From assembly GCA_977006965.1 (NCBI GenBank), contig OZ345363.1:1426001-1490000 (forward strand): a stretch of DNA of 64,000 nt. The letters run 5' to 3'. Source of the DNA: Phymatolithon calcareum. Lineage: Eukaryota > Rhodophyta > Florideophyceae > Hapalidiales. Every line of letters begins with the position of its first letter. The stretch's first letter is position 1. Both the position numbers and the translations under genes were made by a program. This document shows, piece after piece, positions 32,340 to 44,672 of this stretch. The notes under the pieces were generated by a model that was given only the letters and a program-made list of their open reading frames with translations, was not told the origin of the DNA and ran no database searches.

Positions 32340-32783
32340 TGTTGGAAGTGCGATTGCTTGGAGCTCTAGTCGCAAACACACTTCAACATCAAGGTATGAT
32401 CTCGGTACACGTGTACACGTGTCAAGTCGAAAGTCAAAGTGTCTCAGAACTTTGAATCAAGAAGATTGGCAGTGACACGTGTCAAAGTATGATAAGAGTA
32501 TGATAATCATACTCCCCCCACTCAGTAGATAATCTTTGATTTTTTCATGTTACACGTGTCATATGATATTATGACAAATTTGTTTAGGGTTAGAGTGTCT
32601 CCGTCGTCAATTAGGGTTTTTGATCAAGTTGATTGAGTTTTCAGGTCTATATTTGCTCGACCTGGGATCCGCCAAGTGAATAAACCAAGGAACTCATTCT
32701 CACCTATCTCAGCTTCTACTCAACCATATCACATCAACCAAACTTTTTCTTTCTCCTCATCACTTGCCTAACCTTCTACAATA
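32340..32783 (+). repeat. A1 3' LTR
   Basis: 444 bp. The last bases read TCTACAATA in place of TCTCCAACA, so the terminal dinucleotide has mutated since insertion. Confidence 0.95.
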
Positions 32784-32788
32784 GTCTC

Positions 32789-34317
32789 CAATAAGTCGTG
32801 AAAGCCATTCCGCCTCCTTGGCGGCGGAGCACGACGCGATGTATTCTGCTTCACAAGAAGATGTCGCGACAATTGTCTGCTTCTTCGAGCGCCAGCAGAC
32901 AGGTCCGCCTGCGATCATGAAGATCTATCCACTTGTAGATTTGCGAGAGTCACGACAGCCACCCCAGTCCGAGTCTGTGTATCCAACCGGGTCAGTTGCA
33001 GTATCAAGTCCGAATGTAATGCCGAAGTTGCGCGTACCTGCAATATAGCGCATAACTCGCTTGACACCAACCCAGTGTGGAACGAGTGGATCCTCGGAGA
33101 ACTGCGCAAGACAGCATACAGCAAAGCCAATATCGGGTCGAGTACAAATGTACAGAAACATGAGACAACCAATAGCTTGGCGGTATGGAACGGTGACAGC
33201 GCGTTCAAAAGAAGTATCGGGATCATCCCAGTGGGTGTTTTTGAATCCAGACTCCATTGGTGTTGGTGCCGGTTTGGAGTTGTGCATGGAAGATCTCTCC
33301 AGTACTGAATGAACGTACTTTTCCTGTGAGACACGAAGTGTCCGTCGACATCTATCGCGGGAGATTTCTAATCCCAAGCATACACGCGCCTCTCCCAAAT
33401 CCTTCATTTCGAATCGTTTCCGTACCTCCCCCTTGATCCAAACAATTGCTGCAGTATCATTGCCCGCAATGAGCAAGTCATCCACATACAGCGCTATGAT
33501 CAAAACTTCTTTAGAGGTATGTCGAACGTAGAGACATGGGTCGTTCGGACTGCTGGTAAAGTTCAATTCGGTAATGAGGAATGCATCGATTTTAGCATGC
33601 CATAAGCGTGGAGCTTGCTTCAGTCCGTAGAGTGCTTTCAAGAGCTTACACACTAAGTGTTGACGGGACGGCTGCCGTAATCCAGAAGGGATCTCCATGT
33701 AAATGTCGGTGTCTAAATCTCCGTGAAGAAATGCCATGACAACGTCCATCTGGTGGAGCTCGAGATCCTTGATAGCGACTGCGGCGAGCATTACACGGAT
33801 TGAGGTGAACTTAACGACAGGGGCATACGTTTCAATGTAATCCACCCCATGCACCTGTCGGCAACCCTTGGCTACAATACGAGCCTTAGGGCCAGATTCC
33901 TGGAGTGAAAAGACATACATACATGGAAGGACATTCATATCAGGCGTGCGCTCAACAAGTTTCCAGGTGTTGTTGCGAGTAATGGACGAATGCTCTTTTT
34001 CAATAGCCGGTTTCCAAAAGTCTATTTTCGTAGCATAAGTGGCTTCTTGGTATGATCGGGGCACATCTGTTGCAAGAAGCTCTGATTTGATGGCAAGATT
34101 ACAGCTCTCCAGTGCAAGATTGGTAGATTGAGGATTAGCTTTCCAGAACACGGTAGGTGGCCGAGAGATACGGATAGATCGGCGAAGAGTCGGAGCTGGA
34201 GCGATTGGTTGTGTGTCACTACCATCAGAGGTGATGTTCTTGTTCTCCTGCTCAGGGCTTGAATCACCGGTGTCTGAAGATTCCGAGACTTTTGATTGCG
34301 CTTCGATTGCATGTACT
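32789..34317 (-). pseudogene. Family-C Copia pol fragment (linker, RT, RNase H)
   Basis: Minus-strand pol reading TLRRSIRISRPPTVFWKA (linker), then RT with LHQMDVVMAFLHGDL and LYVDDLLIAG, then RNase H GYTDSDWGGCRDSRKSTSG. It is interrupted by a stop where family A has Tyr, then resumes in frame. The A1 insertion separates it from its last 90 codons at 26588-26867. Its 5' part is missing: the D-type LTR begins at 34318. It is clearly distinct from family A in sequence. Confidence 0.9.
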
Positions 34318-34790
34318 TGTTGGAAGTGTGATTGCTTGGAGCGTTAGTCGCATCACACTTCATTTGTGGACGTATGATCTCGGCACACGTGTACACGAGT
34401 CAACAAGTCTCACAGCTGTGGTTGGAGACCTTCAGAGAAGAATTTTGGTCTGGAAACGTGTAGAGATGTTATTGGCCAATACGAATCATACCATCGTACT
34501 CAGCATCAAAAATGATGAATTTTGGTATATTACACATGTGAGACGATATGATAATGTTACGATAGATTTGTTTAGGGTTACTTGGTCGCCGTCGTCTAGG
34601 AAGGGCCCATAATTAGATCTAGCATGTAGAGCTAGTCTAGATCTGATTTTCAGGACTATAGCCAGGTTCCGAGGTCGGGCAAGGCAATAAACCAAGGAAC
34701 TCATTCACTCACAAGTCATCCATACCTCATCTAATTCATCTCAACAAAACTTTTCTCTCATCTTCATCGCAGCCTTAACCTCCAACAACA
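34318..34790 (+). repeat. Family-D LTR (probable 5' LTR)
   Basis: About 470 bp, TGTTGGAAGTGTGATT...CTCCAACA plus ACA, followed by GGTTATG, half of a primer-binding site. The other half (TTATGGGCCCAG) is at 42471, beyond the A2 insertion. The related LTR at 51521-51990 is visibly diverged, so D is old. No flanking duplication is evident. Confidence 0.85.
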
Positions 34791-34797
34791 GGTTATG

Positions 34798-35242
34798 TGT
34801 TGTAGAAGGTTTGGCAATTGATGAGGAGAAAGAAAAAGTTTGGTTGAAGGAAAATGGTTGAGTAGAAGCTGAGATAGGTGAGAATGAGTTCCTTGGTTTA
34901 TTGACTTGGCGGACCTCAGGTCAAGACTATATAGACCTGAGAACTCAATCAACTTGATCAAAAAACCCTAATTGACGACGGAGACACTCTAACCCTAAAC
35001 AAATTTGTCATAATATCATATGACACGTGTAACACGAAAAAAATGAAGAATCATCCACTGAGTGGGGGGAGTATGATTATCATTCTCTTATCATACTTGA
35101 CACGTGTCACTGCCAATCTTCTTGTTTCAAAGTTCTGAGACACTTTTACTTTCGACTTGACACGTGTACACGTGTACCGAGATCATTCCTTGATATTGAA
35201 GTGTGTTTGCGACTAGAGCTCCAAGCAATCGCACTTCCAACA
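34798..35242 (-). repeat. A2 3' LTR
   Basis: 445 bp, reverse orientation, followed rightward by the complement of the polypurine tract (CCCCCTTGATCGAGG). Confidence 0.95.
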
Positions 35243-36552
35243 TTCCCCCTTGATCGAGGCACACTGCGCCACTTGCTTGCATACTTCCATCTCTTGAGCG
35301 AACTTGGCTGTCTTAATTCGATCGAGTGGCTTGGTTAGTGCATCAGCAACCATGAACTCAGTATTGCAGTACTTAATCGAGATCTTTCCTGTTGCAACAA
35401 CATCACGAACGTAGTGATATTGGATGTCAATATGCTTGTTGCGTTGAGTGATTGCAGCGTTCCTCCCGGTTGCGATTGCACTCTGACTGTCGGTATACAA
35501 AGTCATGAGAGTGGGCTTCTGGAGACCTTGGATATCTGCGATAAGTCTTGACAGCCAAACAGCTTCCTTGGTGGCGGCACAGGAAGCGATGTTCTCGGCT
35601 TCACATGTTGACGTGGCGACGATAGTTTGTTTCTTCGAACGCCAGCTTAATACTTGCAAGGTAGCACGTTCATGTCGGAGTTGCGCGGAACCAGTTTCCA
35701 GGTATTGTTATGGACGAGTGAAGAATGTTCTTTCTCTATGGCCTTTGACCAGAAGTCGACATTCTCATTTGAAGTCGCTTCCTTAAAGGTCTGAGGTATT
35801 TGATGAGAAGACAAAGCGGATTCCGATTCGAGATTGACAGATTCGAAGGCAAGCATTGCAGTGTGCGGGGGAGCTTTCCAGAAGTCAGTGGGTGGTTTTG
35901 AGACCCGAGCTGACCTGCGCAGAATGGGTTTGGCGATCATCGGTGCAGTTACTTCGGATGCCGGTGGTGTTGTTTGTTGTTCTGCATCGTGCGCCTGCTG
36001 CCCTTCTTCGTTAGTCACGTCGAGGTTCTTGTTGTTTTCCTCCGAAGTGTCCTTAGCTTCAACCGTATCCTCGCACGCTTGGACGTCTCCCTCGTCTGGA
36101 ATGTTACTGGATACACCCGTTTCAGCATCACCTAGTCCGCAATCCGATTCGTCGAACGTCACATCCCTTGACACAATCACCTTCTTGGAGCTCAGATCCC
36201 ACAGCTTATATCCTTTGGACGAAGTCGCATATCCCAGCATAATGGCTTCACGAGTTCGAGAGTCGAGTTTCTTAACCTTCTTTTTCGGAATCACGTACCA
36301 ACACTTTATGCCAAATACACGTAAGTGTCCCAAGTCTGGAGCGGCACCCATCCATATGTGATGGGGGGTCGTGTTCGAAGGAAGTCCTCTTGACGTAACT
36401 CGATTCCGGACATACACAGCAGTAGCAAGTGCTTAAGCCCAGAACTTCTTCTCGATGCCTCTGTGATGAAGCATCGAGCGCACCAAGTTGAGAAGTGTGC
36501 GGTTCATGCGCTCAGCCACCCCATTCTGTTGTGGAGTATATACTACTGTTGC
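35243..36552 (-). pseudogene. A2 pol end with reverse transcriptase deleted
   Basis: On the minus strand the piece starts in the integrase catalytic region (upstream edge 36552), passes the integrase C-terminus and linker (35647-36417), and reads VLPCKY. It then jumps directly to ISWRSKKQT of RNase H near 35650. The RT core and the first part of RNase H are therefore absent. The remaining RNase H, CEAENIASCAATKEAVWL to ADALTKPLDR, is in frame to its stop near 35250. Confidence 0.88.
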
Positions 36553-36993
36553 TGTTGGAGGTTATGGAGGAGATGAGGTGAAGGAAAAAGTTTGGTTGGA
36601 GTGAATTGGTTGAGTTGAAGATGAGTTGTGAGTGAATGAGTTCCTTGGTTTATTCACTTGGCGGACCTCAGGTCAAGACTATATAGACCTGAGGACACAA
36701 CCAGACTTGATCAAAACCCTAATTGACGACGGAGACACACTAACCCTAAACAAATTTGTCATACTATCATATGACACGTGTACCATGAAATAATCAAGAA
36801 TAATCTACTGAGTGAGGGGAGTATGATTATCATACTCTTATCATACTTTGACACGTGTCACTGCCAATCTTCTTGATCCCAAGTTCTGAGACACTTTGAC
36901 ATTCGACTTGACACGTGTACACGTGTACCGAGATCATACCTTGATATTGAATTGTGTTTGCGACTAGAGCTCCAAGCAAGCACTCTTCCAACA
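36553..36993 (-). repeat. Family-A' LTR inside A2
   Basis: A 441-bp variant LTR, clearly different from the A2 outer pair at both ends. It is close to the LTR at 63172-63607. A polypurine-tract complement (ctccccc) follows it on the right, so it is a 3' LTR of a minus-strand element whose pol is at 37004-39844. No matching duplication was found at its other side. Confidence 0.88.
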
Positions 36994-37003
36994 CTCCCCC
37001 TTG

Positions 37004-39844
37004 ATCGAGGGACACTACGACCTCCTCGCGCATATTCCCATGTCATGTGCGAACTTGGCCGTCTTGACACGATCGAATGGCTTGGTGAGTGCATCCGCAA
37101 TCATCAAATCAGTACTACAATACTTGATAGATATCTTGCCCGTGGCAACCACATCACGAACATAGTGATATTGGATGTCTATGTGCTTGTTCCTCTGAGT
37201 GATGGCCGCGTTTCGCCCGGTCGCGATCGCACTTTGACTGTCAGTGTACAGAGTCATGGCGGATGGCTTCTCGAGACCTTGAACATCGGCAATGAGTCTT
37301 GACAACCAGACAGATTACTTGGCGGCGGCACACGAAGCGATGTATTCCGCTTCGCATGTTGAAGTGGCGACGATGGTTTTCTTCTTTGAACGCCAGCTTA
37401 TGGCTCCCCCTCCAAGAAGGAACACATAGCCACTCGTGGACCGTCTTGTCTCAACACATCCCGCCCAATCCGTATCCGTGTAACCGATTAGAACCAAACT
37501 CCCACTTCCACCGAACAAAATTCCGTGATCTCGAGTACCCGCAATATATCGCAGAACACGCTTCACGCCCATCCAGTGACGTTTCAGAGGCTTTTCGCAG
37601 AACGAAGACAGCTTTCCGACCGAGTCCGAGATGTCTGGGCGTGTACCAACCATCAAGTACATGAGACTTCCGATGGCTGGACGGTATGGAACTTGTTCAT
37701 CGACGAGCTGGGTGATGTCGACTTCTTCGGTTCCGGTGTTCTTGTTGCTTGACTCCATAGGGGTTGGTGCTGGTTTCGAGTTCTCCATGCCGAAACGTTC
37801 CAAGACTGACTGAGCGTAGACCGACTGCGAGAGGTGAAGAGTTCGAAGTGCGCGATAAGTCCAAGACAAACACTAGCTTCTCCAAGGTCCTTCATCTCGA
37901 ATCGCTTGTTCAGCTCCCCCTTGATCCACAAAATAGCAGAAGTATCGTTTCCGGCAATCAGCAAGTCATCCACATATAGCGCGATGATCATGATGCTGCT
38001 TGACTTATGCCGGACATAGAGACAAGGATCATTGGGACTACTTGAGAAGCCGAGCTCGTCGATGAGGAACTTGTCGATCTTGGCATGCCACTGTCGCGGT
38101 GCTTGCTTCAGGCCGTATAGTGCCTTCAAGAGCTTGCAAACAAGGTCAAGACGCTTGGGATCACGAAATCCAGACGGAACCTCCATGTAGATGTCTTCGT
38201 CAAGGTCACCATGCAAGAAAGCCGTAACAACATCCATTTGGTATAGTTCCAAATCATGGACAGCAACTGTTGCAAGTAGGATACGAATCGAGGTGAACTT
38301 TACGACTGGGGCATACGTATCACCGTAGTCCAGCCCATGCACCTGTTGGAACCCTTTCGCAACAATGCGGACTTTAGGGCCTGTATCCTTGACCTTGAAG
38401 ACATACTTGCACGGTAGAACGTTCATGCCAGGCTTGCGAGTGACCAACTTCCAAGTGTTGTTGCGGGTTAGTGACGAGTGTTCATTCTCAATGCCCGGAG
38501 ACCAGAAGTCGACATTTTTAATTGAAGTCGCTTTCCTTGAAGGTCTGAGGCACTTGATGAGAAGACAAACCGGTTTCAGATGCAAGGTTGACGGACTCGA
38601 AGGCCAGCATAGCAGTATGCGTCGGAGCGTTCCAGAAGTCAGTGGGTGGTTTTGAGACCCGAGCTGACCTACGCAGAATGGGTTTGGCGATCATCGGAGA
38701 TGTTTCGTCAGAACCAGATGGAGATATAGGTTGTTCTCCACCATCTGCTTCCTCACCTTCGTCAATGTCCTTCTCGATGCTCTTATCATCTACATCCGAA
38801 ATGACCTTACCTTCAACCGTATCATCACTCAGTTTGATTTGAGGAGTTTCAGGTGATACATTGGTTTCGGTCTCATCGAATCCGCAATCCGATTCATTGA
38901 ACGTCACGTCCCTTGACACAATCACTTTCCGCAAGTCCGCATCCCACAGCTTATACCCTTTTGATACCAACGAGTATCCCAGCATAACCGCCTCACGAGT
39001 ACGACTGTCGAGTTTCTTCACTTTCTTCTTCGGAATCACGTACCAACACTTGGCGCCAAAAGCGCGCAAGTGTCCCAAATCTGGAGGGGCACCCATCCAT
39101 ATGTGATGGGGGTTCGTGTTTGAAGGAAGTCCTCGTGACGTTACTCGGTTGCGCACATACACAGCAGTTGCCAACGCTTCAGCCCAGAACTTCTTCTCGA
39201 TGCCTCTGTGATGAAGCATCGAGCGCACTAAGTTGAGAAGTGTGCGGTTCATGCGTTCAGCCACCCCATTTTGCTGTGGGGTGTAAGCGACTGTGAGCTG
39301 TTGATGGATACCGTGTTCCGCAAGATATGCCTTGAACTCGTTTGAAAGGTACTCGCCTCCATTGTCTGTCCTAATAGCCTTGAGCTTAGGTGCTTTCGAG
39401 AAGTCCTGTATGTTCAAGTGCTTAAGCTTTCTACCTGTATGGGATTCAGCGTCCTTGTGAAACTTCCGAAAACACTCAAAGCTCTCCGATTTCTTTCGCA
39501 TGGTGAATACCGTGGTCCACTTGGAGTGATCATCGATGAATGTGATGAAGTACTGTGATCCTCCAAGGGACGTAATGTCGATAGGACCAAGAACGTCTGA
39601 ATGTACGAGATCGAGAACAGCTGTGGAGCGAGAACTACTGGACTTTGGAATCGGAGCACGATGACCTTTGCCGGCAAGACAACCATTACATGGATGTGTG
39701 GACTGTGAGTTGGGAGCAATCTTTACACCTTTCACCACCCCATGGTTTACCATTCCGGTAATTCCAGTGTGGTCAACATGCGCAAGTCGTTCATGCCAGA
39801 GCTGTAGGCTCGCGAAACAGGAAACTTCGTTAAGTTTATTTCCA
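37004..39844 (-). pseudogene. Family-A' pol (integrase, RT, RNase H), broken
   Basis: The order on the minus strand is pre-integrase (LWHERLAHVDHTG), integrase (HSDVLGPIDITS, IRTDNGGEY, AYTPQQNGVAERMNRT), a linker unlike that of A, RT (LYVDDLLIAG) and RNase H. Breaks: a one-base frameshift near 38527, another near 37865 and an in-frame stop near 37311 (AAK*SVWL). The linker (SDDTVEGKVISDVDD...) sets it apart as a sub-family. Confidence 0.9.
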
Positions 39845-39849
39845 TCTGC

Positions 39850-40290
39850 TGTTGAAAGTGTGAAGCTTGGAGCTCTCGTCGCGTCACACTTCAAAATCAA
39901 GGTTTGATCTCGGTACACGTGTACACGTGTCAAGTCGAAAGTCAAAGTGTCTCAGAACTTTGAATCAAGAAGATTTGCAGTGACAAGTGTCAGAGTGTGA
40001 TAAGAGTATGATAATCATACCCCCCTCACTCAGTAGATGATTCTTGATTTTGCATGTTACACGTGTCATATGATATTATGACAAATTTGTTTAGGGTTAG
40101 AGTGTCTCCGTCGTCAATTAGGGTTTTTGATCAAGTTGATTGAGTTCTCAGGCCTTATAGTCTTGACCTGAGGTCCGCCAAGTCAATAAACCAAGGAACT
40201 CATTTACTCACAACTCATCTTCTCGTCATCCAAATCTTACCAACCAAACTTTTTTTTTTCACCTCATCTCATCCCTCACCTCCATCAACA
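39850..40290 (+). repeat. Solo family-A LTR inside the A2 gag-pol
   Basis: A 441-bp LTR in plus orientation, opposite to its host. The perfect duplication tctgc is at 39845-39849 and 40291-40295. The host frame (LDLAD|GNKLNEV) is continuous when it is collapsed. Confidence 0.94.
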
Positions 40291-40295
40291 TCTGC

Positions 40296-41516
40296 AAGGT
40301 CTAGAGAGTAGAGACTTTTGCGTAGAGTACCTGTTGCGATTGTGTCATGATGAGCTTTAACATAGCAACGGCTGTTCTTGAACGTTATACCATAGCCGTA
40401 CTCATCCATTTTTGAGACAGACAATAGAGAGTATCCGAAGTCGGGTATGTGCATAACGTCCTTGAGCTTTCGTTTTAACGATTTGCCGTTCACGTTAAGC
40501 GTAATGATGACATCACCTTTTCCAGCGATTGTGGCCTGTGCTTTGGTTCCCATTTCGACGATTGAAGACATTTTGGTGTATGAGCAGAAGATTGAACGAT
40601 CGAAAGTCATATGCGATGTACTACCAGAGTCAATGATCCATGACTTTGACTTCTCGGAAATATCAGAATCGCGCACCTTGACCATCAGGCATACAAAGTC
40701 GGAAGCGGACATAACTCGAACATGTTCAGATTCATCGGTCAGGAATGCAGCTGGTTTCGTTTGCTTTCCATTCCGACTTTTGTATCCTTCCGGCGCAAGG
40801 TGAGGGAATTTGGTCCAACACTTAACGCTCTTATGTCCGGATCGATGACAATGGTCGCAGTGATCACGAATGCGTTCTCCATCACGTCTGGCTGTAAACA
40901 GTGCGGCAGTCTCAGCTTTCACGGTTGATGCTTCGACTCTCATGGACATACGCTGCTCCTCTTGCAAAAGTCTGCTCTTCACAAACTCGAGCGAGAATGA
41001 CTCATCCTCGTTGCCAAGAGCATCGAGTGCACTGATTAAGCTATCGTACCGTTCTGGGAGTCCGTTAAGCACAGCCATCGCCATTTCTTTGTCGTCGATA
41101 TCAACACCCATTGACTTGAGGGTGGATGCGAGCTGGCGAATACAGTTCGTATAAGAAAGTATTTTCTCGTCCTCGAGCAATGTGGCGGTATAGAACTTGC
41201 GGCGAGCTGCCAGTTTGTTCAGTAGTGTATGTCGTTCAAAGATATTGAGAATCGACTGCCACATTTCCTTGGCCGTATTCACATCTTGCACATGCTCGAG
41301 ATGTTCATCCGAGAGAGAAAGTCCGATAATAGCCTTTGCCTTGTTGTCACTTCGACGCCAGAGAGTGAAATCGTCCGAGTCCCGTGCTGGTGGATCGTCC
41401 TCAATGTGTTCATCAAGTTCGCGGAATGATAGTACAAGCCGAATTTTCTGTTTCCAAGCATGGAAATTGGTCTCATTGAGTTTCTCGACCTTCAGTGTTC
41501 CTTGCGAGTTGTCCAT
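40296..41516 (-). CDS. A2 gag and protease (N-terminal part of gag-pol)
   Basis: ATG at 41516 (MDNSQGTLKVEKL). The frame is intact through the Gag body, the knuckle CDHCHRSGHKSVKC and the protease IIDSGSTSHMTFD, up to the solo LTR. The rest of pol is at 37004-39844 and belongs to the A' type, so gag and pol here look chimeric. It could still make Gag and protease. Confidence 0.88.
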
Positions 41517-42025
41517 TTTATGGAGTGTGGGTCTTATATTCTTGTCGAAAATCCGTTCGGGGAGTCCACTGCGAGTCAACCGAAGTTAACTATCAAGGCA
41601 ATCTGTCCCGTATAAGAAATTCCTTCAAGTCAATGTGACCCGGACATTGATCGGGGGATGGCTCAATGGCCGTATACCTCTTGTGGCGTTTTGGTACACC
41701 TGAACCTGCAGCCGGCAACACGCACTGCAAGACGTTTTGTGGTATCCTGAAACGGGCCTAGTAAGAATGAAAGATTTTTAACAAGGATACGCAACAGGAA
41801 AACCCTTGTGGTGTTTTGGTACACCTGAACCTGCAGCCGGCAACGCGCACTGCAAGACGCTTAATGAAACCCTAAAGCGGACCGAGCAAGAATCAAGGAT
41901 TCTTGACAAGGATGCGCAAGCAGGAAGATCAGACAGAGACTGATCGGGGGCGAAGGAGAACCCCGGAGATGATGACGATGATGATGGAGCGCGGTGGTTG
42001 AGGTGCGTTGACTGGGCCCATAACC
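41517..42025 (-). other. A2 leader and primer-binding site
   Basis: The untranslated leader holds the same two-unit diverged tandem repeat as in A1 (about 41670-41930). The primer-binding site complement CTGGGCCCATAACC is at 42012-42025, abutting the 5' LTR. Confidence 0.88.
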
Positions 42026-42470
42026 TGTTGTAGAAGGTTTGGCAATTGATGAGGAGAAAGAAAAAGTTTGGTTGAAGGAAAATGGTTGAGTAGAAGCTGA
42101 GATAGGTGAGAATGAGTGCCTTGGTTTAATGACTTGGCGGACCTCAGGTCAAGACTATATAGACCTGAGAACTCAATCGACTTGATCAAAAAACCCTAAT
42201 TGACGACGGAGACACTCTAACCCTAAACAAATTTGTCATAATATCATATGACACGTGTAACAAAAAAAAATGAAGATTCATCTACTGAAGTGGGGGAGTA
42301 TGATTATCATACTCTTATCATACTTTGACACGTGTCACTGCCAATCTTCTTGATTCAAAGTTCGGAGACACTTTTACTTTCGACTTGATACGTGTACACT
42401 TGTACCGAGATCATACGTTGATATTGAAGTGTGTTTGCGACTAGAGCTCCAAGCAATCGCACTTCCAACA
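42026..42470 (-). repeat. A2 5' LTR
   Basis: 445 bp in reverse orientation, pair of 34798-35242. Confidence 0.95.
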
Positions 42471-44672
42471 TTATGGGCCCAGTCAATGCGAAATAATTTT
42501 CAACCATCATCATCCACATTGTCTCCGGGGTTCTCCTTCGCCCCCGATCTGTCTCTGTCAACATCCCTGATTCGTGTTACAGCTCTCACGCTCCAGGTAG
42601 ACACCACTCTAGGGTCGTTACCTTGATTGTGATCTGTTCTGGCATTGTGCCTGGTTCTTCGGAGCACACATACTTGCGCCTCCTCACTCAATTACTACCA
42701 TTGTGGTGCACAACCCTTTGGAAAGTCTTTAGTGGGGCCCGCTCGTACAGGGTTTTCTCAACTTTTTTCATCAACCTCGAAGAAGCTCAAGAGGTATACG
42801 GCCGTAGTGCCATCCCCAGATCAAGGTCCGGGCTATTCTGACCCGAAGGAATTTCTTATACGAGATAGATTGCTTTGATAGTTAACCTTGTGTTAGCTCG
42901 CAGTGGACTCCCCGAACTGATTTTAAACAAGATTTTCAAGACCCCCAAGTCCGACAATGGACAACTCACAAGGAACGAATGAGACGAACTTCCATGCTTG
43001 GAAACAGAAAATTCAGCTAGTACTATCATTCCGCGAACTCGATGAACACATTGAGGACGATCCACCGGCACGGGGCTCCGACGATTTCAAGATATGGCGT
43101 CGTAACGATAACAAAGCGAAAGCTATTATCGGTCTATCTCTGTCCGACGAACATCTCGAACATGTCCGAGATGCGAAAACAGGTAAGGAAATGTGGCAGG
43201 CGATTCTAAACATCTTCGAACGTCATACCCTTCTCAACAAATTGGCTGCTCGTCGCAAATTCTATACTGCCACTATGATCGAAGACGAAAAAATACTGCC
43301 ATATACGAACCGTATTCGGCAGCTCGCATCCACCATCAAGTCAATGGGTGTCGACATCGACGATAAAGAAATGGCAATTGCCGTGCTCAGCGGACTTCCG
43401 GAACGCTTCGATAGCTTAATCAGTGCACTCGATGCTCTCGGCAATGAGGATGAGTCATTCTCCCTTGAATTTGTAAAGAGTAGACTTTTGCAAGAAGAGC
43501 AACGCATATCTATGAGAGTCGAAGCATCAACCGTGAAAGCTGAGACTGCGGCACTGTTCGCTGCCAGACGTGATGGAGAACGAATTCGTGACTTCTGCGA
43601 CCATTGTCATCGATCTGGACATAAGAGCGTTAAGTGCTGGACCAAGTTCCCGCATCTTGCTCCAGACGGATAAAAACGTCGAAATTAGAAGCAGACCAAA
43701 CCATCTGCATTTCTGACCGATGAATCGGAACCCATTCGCGTGATGTTCGATTCCGACTTTGTATGTCTGATGGCCAATGTGCGCAGGCCCGACATTCCCG
43801 AAAAGTCAAAGTCATGGATCATCGACTCTGGAAGTACATCGCATATGACATTTGACCGTTGAATTTTCTGCTCCTACACCAAGATGACGTCAACTGTGGA
43901 GATGGGAACGAAAGCCCAGGCCACAATCGCAGGAAAAGGTGATGCCATCATCACAATCAATGTCAATGGAAGGCCGTCCAAATGCAAACTGAAGGATGTC
44001 ATGCACATTCCAGACTTTGGATACTCTTTACTATCGGTATGAAAAATGTATGAGCATGGATATGGAATCACGTTCAAGAACAGACGCTGCTATGTTAAAG
44101 CTCATGATGATACAATTGCTACAGGTACACTTCGCAAGAATCTCTACTCACTCGATCTTGCAGATGACAATAAAGTTAACGAAGTTTCCTGTCTTGCTAG
44201 CCCTCAACTTTGGCATGAACGTCTCGCTCATGTCCACCCATCTGGTATCTCTGATATGGTACGTCATGGGGTGGTCAAAGGTGTAAACATAGCTCCCAGT
44301 CCAATTTCAAAACATCCATGTAGTTGCTGTCTTGCCGGCAAAGGTCATCGCGGTCCTATTCCAAAGACCAGTAGTACTCGTTCTAAAGCCGTCCTCGACC
44401 TCGTGCATTCTGACGTCTTAGGCCCTATCGACATTCCGTCACTTGGAGGCTCTCAATACTTCATCACGTTCATTGATGATCACTCCAAGCGGACCACAGT
44501 GTTCACGATGCCAAAGAAGTCAGAGAGCTTTGAGTGTTTTCGAAAGTTCCACAAGTACGCTAAAACCCATACAGGTAGAAAGCTTAAGCATTTGATTGTA
44601 CAGGACTTTTCACCTTCACCAAAGCTCAAGGCTATTCGGACAGATAACGGATGCTAGTACCTCTCCAACGAG
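42471..44672 (+). pseudogene. Family-D leader, gag, protease and integrase start
   Basis: It begins with TTATGGGCCCAG, the rest of the D primer-binding site. Gag starts at ATG 42957 (MDNSQGTNETNFHAWK, lacking the LKVEKL of family A) and runs to a stop at 43671-43673 just after the CCHC knuckle. Pre-integrase and integrase continue in the frame at 44046-44657 (LWHERLAHVHPSG, HSDVLGPIDIPS, IRTDNG) with several stops between. A miniature element follows at 44673. Confidence 0.9.

Larger units (their letters stand above)
26873..32783 (+). mobile_element. A1: complete family-A Ty1/Copia retrotransposon
   Basis: A 5.9-kb element with two 444-bp LTRs, primer-binding site, leader, gag-pol and polypurine tract in Copia order (PR-IN-RT-RH). 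The target duplication gtctc is at 26868-26872 and 32784-32788. It sits in the RNase H region of a family-C element. Gag-pol is a single open frame except for a solo LTR at 29305-29735. This is the best-preserved plus-strand copy here. Confidence 0.96.
34798..42470 (-). mobile_element. A2: family-A element inserted in the D primer-binding site, rearranged inside
   Basis: Outer LTRs at 34798-35242 and 42026-42470 are near-identical. The flanks carry the duplication ttatg (34793-34797 and 42471-42475), which restores the GGTTATGGGCCCAG site of D when collapsed. The interior is longer than normal: it contains an extra LTR (36553-36993), a duplicated pol end and a solo LTR (39850-40290). Confidence 0.93.
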
